Of a stretch of DNA of 64,000 bases, positions 26,518 to 35,136 are shown piece by piece. This DNA comes from an uncultured Clostridia bacterium (GTDB lineage Bacteria; Bacillota; Clostridia; Christensenellales; Borkfalkiaceae). Location of the stretch: positions 62,001 through 126,000 of the forward strand of contig CAKQRD010000004.1 in assembly GCA_934271275.1 (NCBI GenBank), given 5' to 3'. Position numbers and translations under genes: made by a program. Under the pieces are notes generated by a model. It had not been told where the DNA came from. It made no database searches and saw only the letters and a program-made list of their open reading frames with translations. Numbering within the stretch: the stretch's first letter is position 1; the number at the start of each line of letters is the position of its first letter.

Positions 26518-27711
26518 TCAGTCGTTTATATCCTTAACCTCGTCAAGCACCGCGACTATTTCTTTAATCGCCCTGTCCATCTGCTCCTCCGTATGAGTCG
26601 CCATATAGCTGGTGCGGAGAAGACTTTGCCCGACGGGAACTGCGGGCGACACGGTGGAATTGACGTACACGCCGCGCTCGAAAAGGAGCTTGCACGCGGT
26701 AAAAGTGCGGCGGTTATAATAGGTATAAATAGGAATAATCGGGGTATGCTCGCCGTGGTCGATGATTTCCACGCCCGCTTTTTTAAGCCCGTTTCGCATA
26801 TAGGTACTTATTTCTTCAAGCCTCTTCACGCGCTCGGGTTCTCTTCTTAAAATAGCGAGAGCGGCTCTCGCGCAGGCTACGCTCGCGGGAGTCATGCTCG
26901 CGCTGAAAATAAAGGGGCGCGAGGTGTGACGAACGTACTCGCAAACGTCCTTTCTTGCAGCCATATAGCCGCCTAAACTTGCAAGCGATTTGGAAAACGT
27001 ACCCATAAGCACGTCCACGTCGTCTTCCAAGCCGAAATATTCCGCCGTACCCCTGCCGTGCGCTCCGAGAACGCCGAGTCCGTGAGAATCGTCTACCATA
27101 ATTCTTGCGCCGTACTTTTTGGCGAGCTTAACGATTTCGGGGAGTTTGCAAATATCGCCGCCCATAGAAAAAACGCCGTCCGTCACTATAAGAATACCCG
27201 CCGATTCGGGAACGGTTTTCAGCTGATATTCGAGGTCTTCCATATCGGAATGTTTATAGCGGAGCATTTTGGCGAACGAAAGTCGCGCCGCGTCGTAAAT
27301 GCTCGCGTGGTTTTCCTTGTCGCAGATAATATAATCGGTTCTGCCCGCAAGCGCGGAAATTATGCCGAGGTTACTCTGAAATCCGGTCGAAAAGGTTACG
27401 GCGTCCTCTTTGCCGAGGAACTCCGCAAGCTCGTTTTCGAGCGCGACGTGCGCGGTGAGCGTACCGTTAAGAAACCTGCTGCCCGAACAGCCCGAGCCGA
27501 ACTCTTCCATCGCCTTAACGCCCGCCGCGATGACCTCGGGATGAGAGGTAAGCCCCAGATAGTTGTTAGAACCTATCATTATGATGTCCCGCCCTTCCAT
27601 ACGCACTTCGGGAGCTTGTTTCGTTTCGAGCTTATGGAAATACGGGTATATCCCCAGCTCTTTGATTTCCTTTACCGTATCGAACGTTTCGCATTTCTTA
27701 AATAAATCCAT
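26518..27711 (-). CDS. Alpha-oxoamine synthase (Spt/KBL/BioF family)
   Basis: 397 residues from the ATG at 27711 (MDLFKKCETFDT), preceded by AAAGGA; the open frame further upstream would start before the promoter. Fold-type I PLP enzyme: SNNYLGLTSHPEV, GSGCSGSRFLNGT, His in DDSHGLGVLG and PLP Lys in GTFSKSLASLGG. The family joins an amino acid with an acyl-CoA: 2-amino-3-ketobutyrate ligase, 8-amino-7-oxononanoate synthase, or serine palmitoyltransferase. The phrase SNNYLGLTSHPEV plus GSGCSGSRFLNGT is closest to Spt-like members, but no bio, tdh or sphingolipid gene is nearby, so the substrate is open. Confidence 0.85.
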   Translation of the reverse strand: MDLFKKCETFDTVKEIKELGIYPYFHKLETKQAPEVRMEGRDIIMIGSNNYLGLTSHPEVIAAGVKAMEEFGSGCSGSRFLNGTLTAHVALENELAEFLGKEDAVTFSTGFQSNLGIISALAGRTDYIICDKENHASIYDAARLSFAKMLRYKHSDMEDLEYQLKTVPESAGILIVTDGVFSMGGDICKLPEIVKLAKKYGARIMVDDSHGLGVLGAHGRGTAEYFGLEDDVDVLMGTFSKSLASLGGYMAARKDVCEYVRHTSRPFIFSASMTPASVACARAALAILRREPERVKRLEEISTYMRNGLKKAGVEIIDHGEHTPIIPIYTYYNRRTFTACKLLFERGVYVNSTVSPAVPVGQSLLRTSYMATHTEEQMDRAIKEIVAVLDEVKDIND

Positions 27712-27745
27712 AATTGCAACGACTGTTCCTTTTTCTTTTTCTTGC

Positions 27746-27774
27746 ATTATACAACTTTTTGAAGAAAAAAGCAA
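27746..27774 (-). promoter_or_regulatory. Promoter of the alpha-oxoamine synthase gene
   Basis: TTGCTT (27769-27774), 17 bases, TATAAT (27746-27751). Confidence 0.75.
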
Positions 27775-27852
27775 TCGTTTGATTTTACGAATTTTGCCGA
27801 ATATTCCGAATACTTAAATAGTCGCTTAGTGTTTTGCCCGTACGAAAGCTAT

Positions 27853-28581
27853 TCAGCTGCCGAGTTCCGCGCCGCCGCCGTTGCCGCCGCGTTTTTTGGC
27901 GAAAAAGCTTGCCGCCGAATTTTTCTCGCCGCCGTAAAGCACGTTTTTAAGGCGCAGATTTTCTATTTCGAGCGCGGCGAGTCTTTCGCGAAGGAAAGCG
28001 TTTTCGCGACGTTCTCTTGCGGCAACGCGTTCCATAAGCCCGTTTATCTCCGCTTTAAGCTTTTTTATCTGCGCGTCCGCCGCGCTTTTTTCTCCCGCAC
28101 CGCCGACTACGCCGAACGTGCCGATCGCGCGTTCTTTTATAACGCCCGCTTTTTTCAGTTCGGCGTTCGTTTTCTCGATAAGCTCGGGATTATTTTTCGC
28201 CACCGCGCGGAATTTATTTTGAAGCCTTAACGCCGTTTTCGCGTCTCCGCCCGCCATTTCCGTAATGATCCGTCTTACCGAACGCCCCGAAGCCTTGCCC
28301 GTAAGCACCTTTTTCACGAGTGCTTTTTCCTCGCATTCCTTAAACGCGGTAATTTTTTCGACCGCGAGCGGTTTGCCGCCGAGGTATTCTTTGCAGAAAT
28401 TCTCGTCGCGTGCGGAAAGTTTTGCCATAGCGTAGTAAAGATTTCTCACCGTGCCGCGCGCCTTGCCGGTTTTTCTCGAATATTCGCCGAAAATTTCGGT
28501 AAGCGTTCCGCCTTCCCTCGCGTTCAGAAGCTCCGCAAGCCCCCTCACGTCCTCTTCTTTATAACCGTAAATTCCTTTCAT
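27853..28581 (-). CDS. Unknown protein, helical N-terminus and coiled coil
   Basis: 242 residues with a good SD (GGAGG) before ATG 28581. The first ~60 residues (YKEEDVRGLAELLNA, GEYSRKTGKARGTVRNLYY) look like a Myb/SANT-type helix-turn-helix, as in RsfA-like sporulation regulators. A second basic region (GKASGRSVRRIITEMAGG) and a leucine-rich coiled coil (about 170-220) follow; the tail is Gly-rich. A DNA-binding role is inference. It diverges from the unknown gene at 28701. Confidence 0.65.
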   Translation of the reverse strand: MKGIYGYKEEDVRGLAELLNAREGGTLTEIFGEYSRKTGKARGTVRNLYYAMAKLSARDENFCKEYLGGKPLAVEKITAFKECEEKALVKKVLTGKASGRSVRRIITEMAGGDAKTALRLQNKFRAVAKNNPELIEKTNAELKKAGVIKERAIGTFGVVGGAGEKSAADAQIKKLKAEINGLMERVAARERRENAFLRERLAALEIENLRLKNVLYGGEKNSAASFFAKKRGGNGGGAELGS

Positions 28582-28700
28582 AAAATCCTCCGAGCCGCGT
28601 TTTCGGGCGCGAATATCCGCACCGCTTTCGTCGCGGTTATAACGTTGTTTATCTGCATTGTTGACATATTTTTATTCTTTTATACATAGTTTTTTGTATA

Positions 28701-29702
28701 ATGTACTACTATTTTTCCGCGGACTACCCCGCAGTCATCAAGATCGGCGGAATTTACCTCGGCACGATAACGAACACCGTCAAATTCTGCAACCTGAACG
28801 AAGAACGCCCGCCGCTTATAGAAATAATACCGACGGGCGCGCCCGCTCTGCCCTGCGCGTTTTTTCCGAACGCCGAATTTTTAGCCGCGCCCCCGCCCTC
28901 GTACGCCGTCACCGACCTCGGCGGCGGGTATCTTATAAAAGCTTTTTCTCCGATAGACGTCGGTCGCGCGTTTTCGCTCGTCGCGCAGGAAAAATATCAG
29001 GGACTCGTCGCGACGGTTTTTACCGAAAACGGGTATAAGCTGTCTTTGGAAACGCCCTCTGACTGTTATGCGGAACCCCTACCATTTCCCGTAGCGGAAG
29101 CGAAGTTCAGTCTTAAATATTGCGGTTCGGAGGAGCTTTTATTCGCGGAATTTCTGCCGTCCGCGGGGCAATCGGGCGAAAACACCCCGAAAAGCACGGA
29201 AAAAATCGTGTGCGCGTTTTCGGCGGCGGGAAAAATAAAAAAGGTTTTCGAGCGGGAAGTCGCGGAGATTTCGCTCGACAAGGAAATAGAAACAACCGAA
29301 AGATATAAAGATATAGCAAAGCACGTGGTTAAAATTTTCTGGGAGTACGACGCGAAAAAAAGAGAAATGAAAGAATCGTCGAGAAGCGTTTTTCATTCGC
29401 CGTCGTTCGATAAAAAGCGGCTGCCGACGAGAATTTTGCCGTTCGCGTTTATAGAAGAATTTTTGGTTAAAGGCGATTACCTCGAATACCTTACGGGGAG
29501 CGTAAAAGAAAACGCGGATAAGCTCGGCGGATTTTTCGGGGAATTTATCGGCGTTATGCCCCCGCCTCGGTTCAGAAAGGAAAACGAAACGGGGCTTATA
29601 TACCGCACGGGCGAGCGCACATACAAAGCGGAATACTATATATTCGAGCTTTCGGAACGCAAAATCGACAATATAATAACATTACAAGGCTTGCAAAAAT
29701 AA
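28701..29702 (+). CDS. Unknown conserved-looking protein
   Basis: 333 residues beginning MYYYFSADYPAVIKIGG. The first ~50 residues (VIKIGGIYLGTITNTV) weakly recall a PEGA-type beta domain; the last ~90 (FIEEFLVKGDYLEYL, then GFFGEFIGVMPP) are helical then beta. No signal peptide or membrane segment. There is no Shine-Dalgarno, and a TATAAT hexamer overlaps the ATG, so the mRNA may be leaderless from a promoter using TTGACA at 28661-28666. No family recognised. Confidence 0.65.
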   Translation: MYYYFSADYPAVIKIGGIYLGTITNTVKFCNLNEERPPLIEIIPTGAPALPCAFFPNAEFLAAPPPSYAVTDLGGGYLIKAFSPIDVGRAFSLVAQEKYQGLVATVFTENGYKLSLETPSDCYAEPLPFPVAEAKFSLKYCGSEELLFAEFLPSAGQSGENTPKSTEKIVCAFSAAGKIKKVFEREVAEISLDKEIETTERYKDIAKHVVKIFWEYDAKKREMKESSRSVFHSPSFDKKRLPTRILPFAFIEEFLVKGDYLEYLTGSVKENADKLGGFFGEFIGVMPPPRFRKENETGLIYRTGERTYKAEYYIFELSERKIDNIITLQGLQK

Positions 29703-29757
29703 ATTTTTGCATTGCATTCGCAATATGTTCTTTGCTAAACGCAAATAACAGCCGTTC

Positions 29758-29813
29758 GTTGAAATATTGCGCTCAAAAACCCTTGCAAGCAAGTTTTTTC
29801 GCTTGTATTATAA
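29758..29813. repeat. 56-bp direct repeat, copy 1
   Basis: Begins GTTGAAATATTGCGCTC and ends GCTTGTATTATAA. Differs from copy 2 by one base. Contains CTTGCAAGCAAG, which can fold. Confidence 0.9.
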
Positions 29814-29891
29814 CATAGAAACGAGACAAAATAGAATTTTGCCGGCAACTGCCGTTGCCACGCGATTTGTCTTCGCCAAACCGCCGTTTCC

Positions 29892-29947
29892 GTTGAAATA
29901 TGGCGCTCAAAAACCCTTGCAAGCAAGTTTTTTCGCTTGTATTATAA
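29892..29947. repeat. 56-bp direct repeat, copy 2
   Basis: 134 bases downstream of copy 1 in the same orientation, nearly identical; the 78 bases in between contain a small GCCGGCAACTGCCG region and are not repeated. Confidence 0.9.
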
Positions 29948-30058
29948 AAGAATAAGCCCCGCAAAATTACGCGCCGCCGTAAGCCCGTCTCTCCGCACCC
30001 ACACACCGTTTTCTTTTGCAGTCGCAAGCCGAAAGACGGAAAAAATAAAAAAAACAAA

Positions 30059-30091
30059 AAGGTTGCAAGCCGTTTTTCGACTTACAACCTT
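30059..30091. terminator. Bidirectional terminator, ABC transporter 3' side
   Basis: A 14-bp stem (AAGGTTGCAAGCCG with G-T pairs) with T runs on both strands, 115 bases past the stop of the ABC gene. Confidence 0.75.
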
Positions 30092-30205
30092 TTTTCTCTC
30101 TTTATTAAAGTTTAACCGCCCCGCGCGTCCGTCCTTCAAGTTCTCCCAGCGCCGAGTTCGGTTCAACCTTACCGCCTCTCGCGTCCGCCACGCGCCGCGC
30201 CGAGT

Positions 30206-32086
30206 TCAGGAGAGTCCCTCTTCCGCGGTTTTGAGATTAACGTCGTTCAGGCATTTAAGCTCGTAAAACTTGCCCTTTTTAGCCATAAGTTCTTCGTAAG
30301 TACCCGTTTCCACGGCAACGCCCTCGTCCATCACGACTATTCTGTCCGCGTCGCGGATGGTAGAAAGTCTGTGCGCGACGATAAACGTAGTTCTTCCGCG
30401 AATAGAGCCGCTGATAGCCTTCTGAACGTGATATTCCGATATATTGTCGAGCGCGCTCGTAGCCTCGTCGAGAATGAGGATTTTCGGATTTCTGATAAGC
30501 GCGCGGGCAATGGTAATTCTCTGTTTCTGCCCGCCCGAAAGCTTTCCTCCGTGTTCGCCGACGTCGGTATCGAGACCTTCCGGCAAATCTTTAAGAAATT
30601 CGTTGATATTCGCCTTTTCCACGGCTTGCATCAGCTCTTCCTCGCTGTAATTCGTAAGACCGTAAGTAATGTTATCCCTTATCGAACCCGAAAACAGAAT
30701 ACTGTTCTGCGGCACGACGGAGATAAAATGCCTGTATTCCGAAAGATTTAATTCGCTCATCGGTTTATCGTCTATTCTTATTTCGCCCGAGGTAGGCGTC
30801 AAAAGCCCTATAATAAGGTTCATAACGGTAGACTTTCCGCTGCCCGAAGCCCCTACGAATGCAACGCACTCACCCGCCTCGACGTGCAGATTGAAATTCT
30901 GCAAAACGTACTGCTCGGTGCCGGGGTATCTGTAATACACGTTGTCGAAGTCCACTTTTCCGATTATTTCGGGAATATCCTTTTTGCCGATATTCACCTC
31001 GACGTCCTTGACGTTCATGATTTCCGCAACGGAAGCGAGAGCCTCCGCGCCGCTGCCCACCTGCGGAATAACGCCTACAAGCCCCATCGCGTAGCTGCTT
31101 ATCGAGGTAAACATAGACTGATAAAGAACTATATCGCCAACGCCGATAATCTTTTTCAGCGCAAGCACGGCGCAGAACACGAGGCACACCGCGGAAAGCA
31201 TCATATTCACAACCCACGAACTCGCCCCGAAGCCCGCGTTGGTCATGTCCATTTGCCTGCCCGACTCTGCAAGATTACGGATAGAGCTTTCCACCGAAGA
31301 GTATTCGGTATTTTCCAGCCCGTGAGATTTCGTTACGGGCATCATTTCGAGCATAGTGGTAACCTTGGTGCTTACGCCCTCGGTTTTCACGCGGTAATCG
31401 TGGTTTCTTTTGGCAATCTTTTTTCTGAACGCGAACGTAAGCCCCACGTTACAGGGAATCACGAGCAGGAAAAACAGACCTATGATTCCGTTCTTGCAGA
31501 CGGAAACGACCGCCGCCATAATCGCGCTGACGACGTTGGGAATTATCGAAAACGCGATCAGGTTGAAAAAGTTGTCGATAGCGTCGGTATCTTTAAGGAA
31601 TTTGGACTGAATTTTACCCGTCTGAATATCCTTGTGATAGGTTATGGAAAGGCTTTGCAGCTTTCTTATGACCGAACATTTAATGCCCGCGCTCGTGGTG
31701 CGAAGCATTTTGCTTACGATATGCCCGCGCCACATAGTCGTGGGAATATTCTGTAAAAGCATAACGACTAAAAGCGCGGAATCTATTATGATTCTGTTCC
31801 ACACCTCGCGCGTTACCTCGCCCGCCTCCGAAACGGAAGCGGTAACGACGTTTATTATGTCCGCGGTGACGAGCGGCATAGCCCACAGCGGCGCGGATTG
31901 AAGTATGTATACGAAAGTGGAAAGTATAAGCGGAAAAAGATTCATTCTTGCGAGCTTGCGCAAAAATTTAGTTTTTTTTCTGTGTTTTTTATCGGCCGTT
32001 TCCTCGAATAAATACTCGTAATCGGGGATAACGTTGTCGCTGCGCTTATAACTTCGCGGGCGCTTTCCTTTTTCGGCTGTTTCCAT
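30206..32086 (-). CDS. ABC exporter, fused membrane and ATPase domains
   Basis: 626 residues. Six membrane helices within about 50-330, nucleotide-binding domain 385-610 with Walker A GASGSGKST, Q-loop VVPQNS, signature LSGGQKQR, Walker B ILILDEATSALD and H-loop VAHRLST. A half-transporter that works as homodimer or with a partner; no partner gene lies next to it. MsbA/LmrA-type lipid, peptide or drug export is likely; substrate unknown. Confidence 0.93.
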   Translation of the reverse strand: METAEKGKRPRSYKRSDNVIPDYEYLFEETADKKHRKKTKFLRKLARMNLFPLILSTFVYILQSAPLWAMPLVTADIINVVTASVSEAGEVTREVWNRIIIDSALLVVMLLQNIPTTMWRGHIVSKMLRTTSAGIKCSVIRKLQSLSITYHKDIQTGKIQSKFLKDTDAIDNFFNLIAFSIIPNVVSAIMAAVVSVCKNGIIGLFFLLVIPCNVGLTFAFRKKIAKRNHDYRVKTEGVSTKVTTMLEMMPVTKSHGLENTEYSSVESSIRNLAESGRQMDMTNAGFGASSWVVNMMLSAVCLVFCAVLALKKIIGVGDIVLYQSMFTSISSYAMGLVGVIPQVGSGAEALASVAEIMNVKDVEVNIGKKDIPEIIGKVDFDNVYYRYPGTEQYVLQNFNLHVEAGECVAFVGASGSGKSTVMNLIIGLLTPTSGEIRIDDKPMSELNLSEYRHFISVVPQNSILFSGSIRDNITYGLTNYSEEELMQAVEKANINEFLKDLPEGLDTDVGEHGGKLSGGQKQRITIARALIRNPKILILDEATSALDNISEYHVQKAISGSIRGRTTFIVAHRLSTIRDADRIVVMDEGVAVETGTYEELMAKKGKFYELKCLNDVNLKTAEEGLS

Positions 32087-32154
32087 AATAACCTCTCTTT
32101 TATAATCTTTTTCTCGTGCGGCAGAAACCGCGGCGAAAATAGTTTTAAAAACAA

Positions 32155-32186
32155 AAAAATCTTTAACGTAACGGATACGTCAAAGA
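32155..32186 (-). terminator. Terminator of yczE-like gene / attenuator of ABC gene
   Basis: Stem TCTTTGACGTA / TACGTTAAAGA with a five-base loop (32160-32186), followed by TTTTTTT on the minus strand. It lies downstream of the yczE stop and also inside the leader that the promoter at 32199-32227 would make. Confidence 0.75.
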
Positions 32187-32198
32187 CTTTGTGTAAAC

Positions 32199-32227
32199 AA
32201 TATATCACGACGAAAAAACGCTGTCAA
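32199..32227 (-). promoter_or_regulatory. Candidate promoter of the ABC exporter
   Basis: TTGACA (32222-32227), 17 bases, TATATT (32199-32204); the -35 overlaps the stop codon of the upstream gene. Confidence 0.65.
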
Positions 32228-33003
32228 GTGTTTTTTAAAAATTTTTCGGAGCAATTTGCTCCCGCGCGAACGCTCTTCGATTCGGCACACCTTTCGGTGC
32301 GAAAGCTTTTCTTTTCTGCGCGAACGCCTCCCTTTCTGCGCCCGCCCGCATCGTTTTTCAGCCTTTCGTAAGTGTCGTAAACGCTCTCTTGCTTAACGCT
32401 TCTCGGATCGAATTTCAAAAGCTTGTAAATGCCGTCCATAATCGGCGTATAAGCCGCGCAGAATAAAACAGTTCCCACGCCGACCGTCGCACCCATAAGC
32501 GCGCCCGCCGCGATGAATACCGCGTTTATGATAAGGTTTACCGTACCTACCGAAAGCTTCGGCATTTTTTTGGAAAGCCCGACGAGAAACAAATCTCTCG
32601 GTCCGCACGAAAGCGCGGCGGTAAAGCAAATATAGATTCCTATTATTTCGGTGACTATCCCCGCGAGAAGAATACCCGTTCCCGCAAGCGGAGAAAGATT
32701 CGCGGGAATATTCAGCATTTTATCGAAAAAATCGTAGGACGCGCCGTACACGAAGGTATCGAGAAGAGTCCCTATCCCTATCTTTTCGCCGAGCAGAAGG
32801 TCGAACGCGAGAGTGATAAGCCCGACGACGGTGGTCATAAGCCCTATACTGCAATTCGCCTGCAACGCCGCGCCCTGCGTAATCGTAGTCCACGCGCCCG
32901 CGCCGACGTTCGCGCGTACCATAAACACGCTCGCAAGCCCTTCTGTCACGAGTCCGAAAAACGTCACGCACGTTCTTCTTATCGTATCGGAAAATCTCTT
33001 CAC
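32224..33003 (-). CDS. YczE/YitT-like membrane protein
   Basis: 259 residues if started at the GTG at 33003; the in-frame ATG at 33018 is part of the sequence that carries the Shine-Dalgarno itself (ATGAGGAGG), six bases before the GTG. About five membrane helices, with the family-type loops VRANVGAGAWTTITQGAAL and CGPRDLFLVGLSKK. The C-terminal ~50 residues are basic and cytosolic. YczE-type proteins are of unknown transport function. It diverges from the LysR regulator, a common arrangement for a regulator and its target. Confidence 0.85.
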   Translation of the reverse strand: MKRFSDTIRRTCVTFFGLVTEGLASVFMVRANVGAGAWTTITQGAALQANCSIGLMTTVVGLITLAFDLLLGEKIGIGTLLDTFVYGASYDFFDKMLNIPANLSPLAGTGILLAGIVTEIIGIYICFTAALSCGPRDLFLVGLSKKMPKLSVGTVNLIINAVFIAAGALMGATVGVGTVLFCAAYTPIMDGIYKLLKFDPRSVKQESVYDTYERLKNDAGGRRKGGVRAEKKSFRTERCAESKSVRAGANCSEKFLKNT

Positions 33004-33059
33004 GCTTAACCTCCTCATATTATTTTACGCTTTTGCCGCTAATATGGTAGCATATTCGC

Positions 33060-33087
33060 TTGACTTTGAGAAGCGGAAGTTTATAAT
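33060..33087 (+). promoter_or_regulatory. lysR-side promoter
   Basis: TTGACT (33060-33065), 16 bases, TATAAT (33082-33087), directed to the LysR gene. Confidence 0.75.
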
Positions 33088-33093
33088 AGTAGG

Positions 33094-33110
33094 TGTGAAT
33101 ACTTTTCACA
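33094..33110. promoter_or_regulatory. Probable LysR-type operator
   Basis: Palindrome TGTGAA, five bases, TTCACA, directly at the expected transcription start of the lysR promoter and 91 bases from the divergent gene. Confidence 0.6.
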
Positions 33111-33213
33111 TACCACGAATAAGATAATATTATTTAATATCGCCCCCCCTTGAATTACCCCCTTACCCTTTACGGAACCTTTACGAAACGCCGAAGGAGC
33201 GGCAAAAAGCAAT

Positions 33214-34065
33214 ATGGACACATTTAAAATACGGGCGGCGATAGCCGCAAAAGAAGCGGGAAGCCTTAAAAAGGCGGCGGAAAGCCTCGACTACACGCCG
33301 TCGGCGTTTTCGCACATCATTTCTAATCTCGAAAGTGAGCTGGGCGTAAAAATCTTCGATAAAAGCTTTAAGGGCGTGGTTTTAACCCCCGCAGGCGAAA
33401 AATTATATCCGCAGTTCGTTCAGTTTTACGATTCTTACGAAAATCTCTTAGAAAAGGCGAAATCGCTTGCGGACTCGGGAAACGGCGACTGCATCAAAAT
33501 CGGCGCGATTTCGAGCGTGGCGAAAAGCGTTCTTCCCGACCTTATAAAGAGCTTCGACGAGAAAAAGCCGAACGTTAAAATCAAGCTCGTAGTCGGAGAC
33601 AACCACAGAGAAAGTCTTTTGAAAGGCACGGCGGATTTATTTTTCACCGACGAAGAGGACGAGGAATTCGAGTTCGCCCCGCTGTTTACCGAAAACTATC
33701 TTGCCGTCGGAGTAAAGGAGCTTTTACCCGCAAAAAAGACGATTACCCGCGGCGAGCTTTTATCTCTCCCCCTCGTGCTAAGCAAAGAGAGAAAAACCTT
33801 TGAATATTTCGGGAATCTCCCCGAAAGCGCGACGACCGTAAATTCCGCGGACTACTCTGCGGCTCTTTCTATGGCGGAACGCGGCTTCGGCGTAACGCTC
33901 GTTCCCGAAATCGCGGCGCAGGGCATAAAAAAATTGAGAGCTATGCGGGTAGTGCCTGAGCTTAAACGCACGGTCGGGGCGGTTTACAGAAAAAACAAAA
34001 AGAAAAACCGCACATTCGGCGAATTTCTCGCTTTTTTGAAAGAATACATTCCGGAAAAGAGATAA
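33214..34065 (+). CDS. LysR-family transcription regulator
   Basis: 283 residues. N-terminal winged helix-turn-helix (AIAAKEAGSLKKAAESL, PSAFSHIISNLESELGVKIF) 1-60, linker helix, and a short two-lobed effector domain from about 90 (IKIGAISSVAKSVLPDLIKS). The domain is somewhat shorter than usual but complete. It is divergent from the YczE-like membrane gene with a palindrome between, so that gene is the likely target. Ligand unknown. Confidence 0.92.
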   Translation: MDTFKIRAAIAAKEAGSLKKAAESLDYTPSAFSHIISNLESELGVKIFDKSFKGVVLTPAGEKLYPQFVQFYDSYENLLEKAKSLADSGNGDCIKIGAISSVAKSVLPDLIKSFDEKKPNVKIKLVVGDNHRESLLKGTADLFFTDEEDEEFEFAPLFTENYLAVGVKELLPAKKTITRGELLSLPLVLSKERKTFEYFGNLPESATTVNSADYSAALSMAERGFGVTLVPEIAAQGIKKLRAMRVVPELKRTVGAVYRKNKKKNRTFGEFLAFLKEYIPEKR

Positions 34066-34212
34066 AAAATCGCAAATAATTAAATAAACGCGTTTTTACG
34101 CAACCTCAAAACACGCCAAAAACATCAAATAGTCCCAAAAATCGCAAAACACGCGAAAGGCTTATAAAACCGCAAAAACCTTGAAATCTTTGAAAAACTT
34201 ATAAAAAACCCG

Positions 34213-34250
34213 CCCGCGGAAATCGGCGGCTTCTCGCCGATTTCCGCGGG
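34213..34250. terminator. Bidirectional terminator, lysR and M50 peptidase gene
   Basis: A 16-bp perfect stem (CCCGCGGAAATCGGCG) with AT/T-rich flanks, between convergent genes. Confidence 0.85.
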
Positions 34251-34278
34251 CTTATTTTCCCCTTTTATATATTATCGT

Positions 34279-35136
34279 CTATAATTTTTTCGCGAGATAG
34301 CCCCCGATTTCGGAATACAGAGAAGCGCCGCTTTCTATAATTTCGCCTATTCTTTCCTGCGTAAGCGTGCCGAGCCGCCCTTCCGTCTCGTCGCCGTAAA
34401 CGACGATTTCGTTAAGCGCGGCGGGTTCTAAAAGACTTATCGCCTTTTTCAAGGTCGCCGATTTATGCAGCGCGAAACGCTTTATTCTCATTCCGCGCAT
34501 AAGCTTTTCTTCGGACACGGCGGTATACGCCTTAACGTAAACGTTACCGTTCGTCCGCGAAAACGCGCCGAACAACACGAACGCCGCAAAAAAGCAAAGC
34601 GAAACGTTGACTTCGTGAAAACAGCTTATTATAAACAGCGCGAAAAGCAAAACCCCGAGCGCGCCGCCGAGCGCCTTGCAGATTTTCGCCGCCTTAACCG
34701 CTCCCGTCTTTTCCGAAATAATCGCAAATAAAATTCTGCCGCCGTCCAGCGGATAGGCGGGAATAAAATTCACGAGAGCCATAGAAAAATTTGCTTCCGC
34801 GGCGGTATCGGTAAAGGCGTAGCTTTCGGGAAAAATCCACCAGAGGGCGGCGAACCCGAGTCCCAGCCCGAGGTTGACGAGCGGTCCCGCCAGCGCGATT
34901 TTTATCTCGTCGGCGGGCTTTAAGCCGTCTATATTCCCCTTAACCACCGCCCCGAACGGCATCAGCACTATTTTATTCAGCCGATAACCGCAGCTTCCCG
35001 CGGCGAACGAGTGACCTGCCTCGTGAATCGCCGCAGTCAGCGTGCAAATAAGAAAACCGAATATCCTGCCCGTCGCGGCGTAGTAAAAGCCGAGCGCGAA
35101 GAACAGAGGATGAACGCTTAAACTCAGACCGCCCAT
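34279..35136 (-). CDS. spoIVFB: Site-2 metalloprotease, SpoIVFB-like (M50)
   Basis: 285 residues from ATG 35136, which lies 13 bases inside the end of the upstream gene; a longer open frame upstream overlaps more and is less likely. Zinc motif HEAGH (AAIHEAGHSFAAG) in the second membrane helix, and the third ligand in YPLDGGRILF. Four to six membrane segments and a cytosolic CBS-like C-terminal region. In Bacillus, SpoIVFB cleaves pro-sigma-K in the forespore membrane with SpoIVFA as partner. The layout with the next gene supports this, but other S2P roles are possible. Confidence 0.82.
   Translation of the reverse strand: MGGLSLSVHPLFFALGFYYAATGRIFGFLICTLTAAIHEAGHSFAAGSCGYRLNKIVLMPFGAVVKGNIDGLKPADEIKIALAGPLVNLGLGLGFAALWWIFPESYAFTDTAAEANFSMALVNFIPAYPLDGGRILFAIISEKTGAVKAAKICKALGGALGVLLFALFIISCFHEVNVSLCFFAAFVLFGAFSRTNGNVYVKAYTAVSEEKLMRGMRIKRFALHKSATLKKAISLLEPAALNEIVVYGDETEGRLGTLTQERIGEIIESGASLYSEIGGYLAKKL

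Larger units (their letters stand above)
29703..30205. other. Intergenic region with direct repeats and terminator
   Basis: About 500 bases. A hairpin TGCAAAAAT/ATTTTTGCA overlaps the stop of the preceding gene; then two 56-bp direct repeats, then the terminator of the ABC transporter gene. No convincing gene. Confidence 0.7.
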
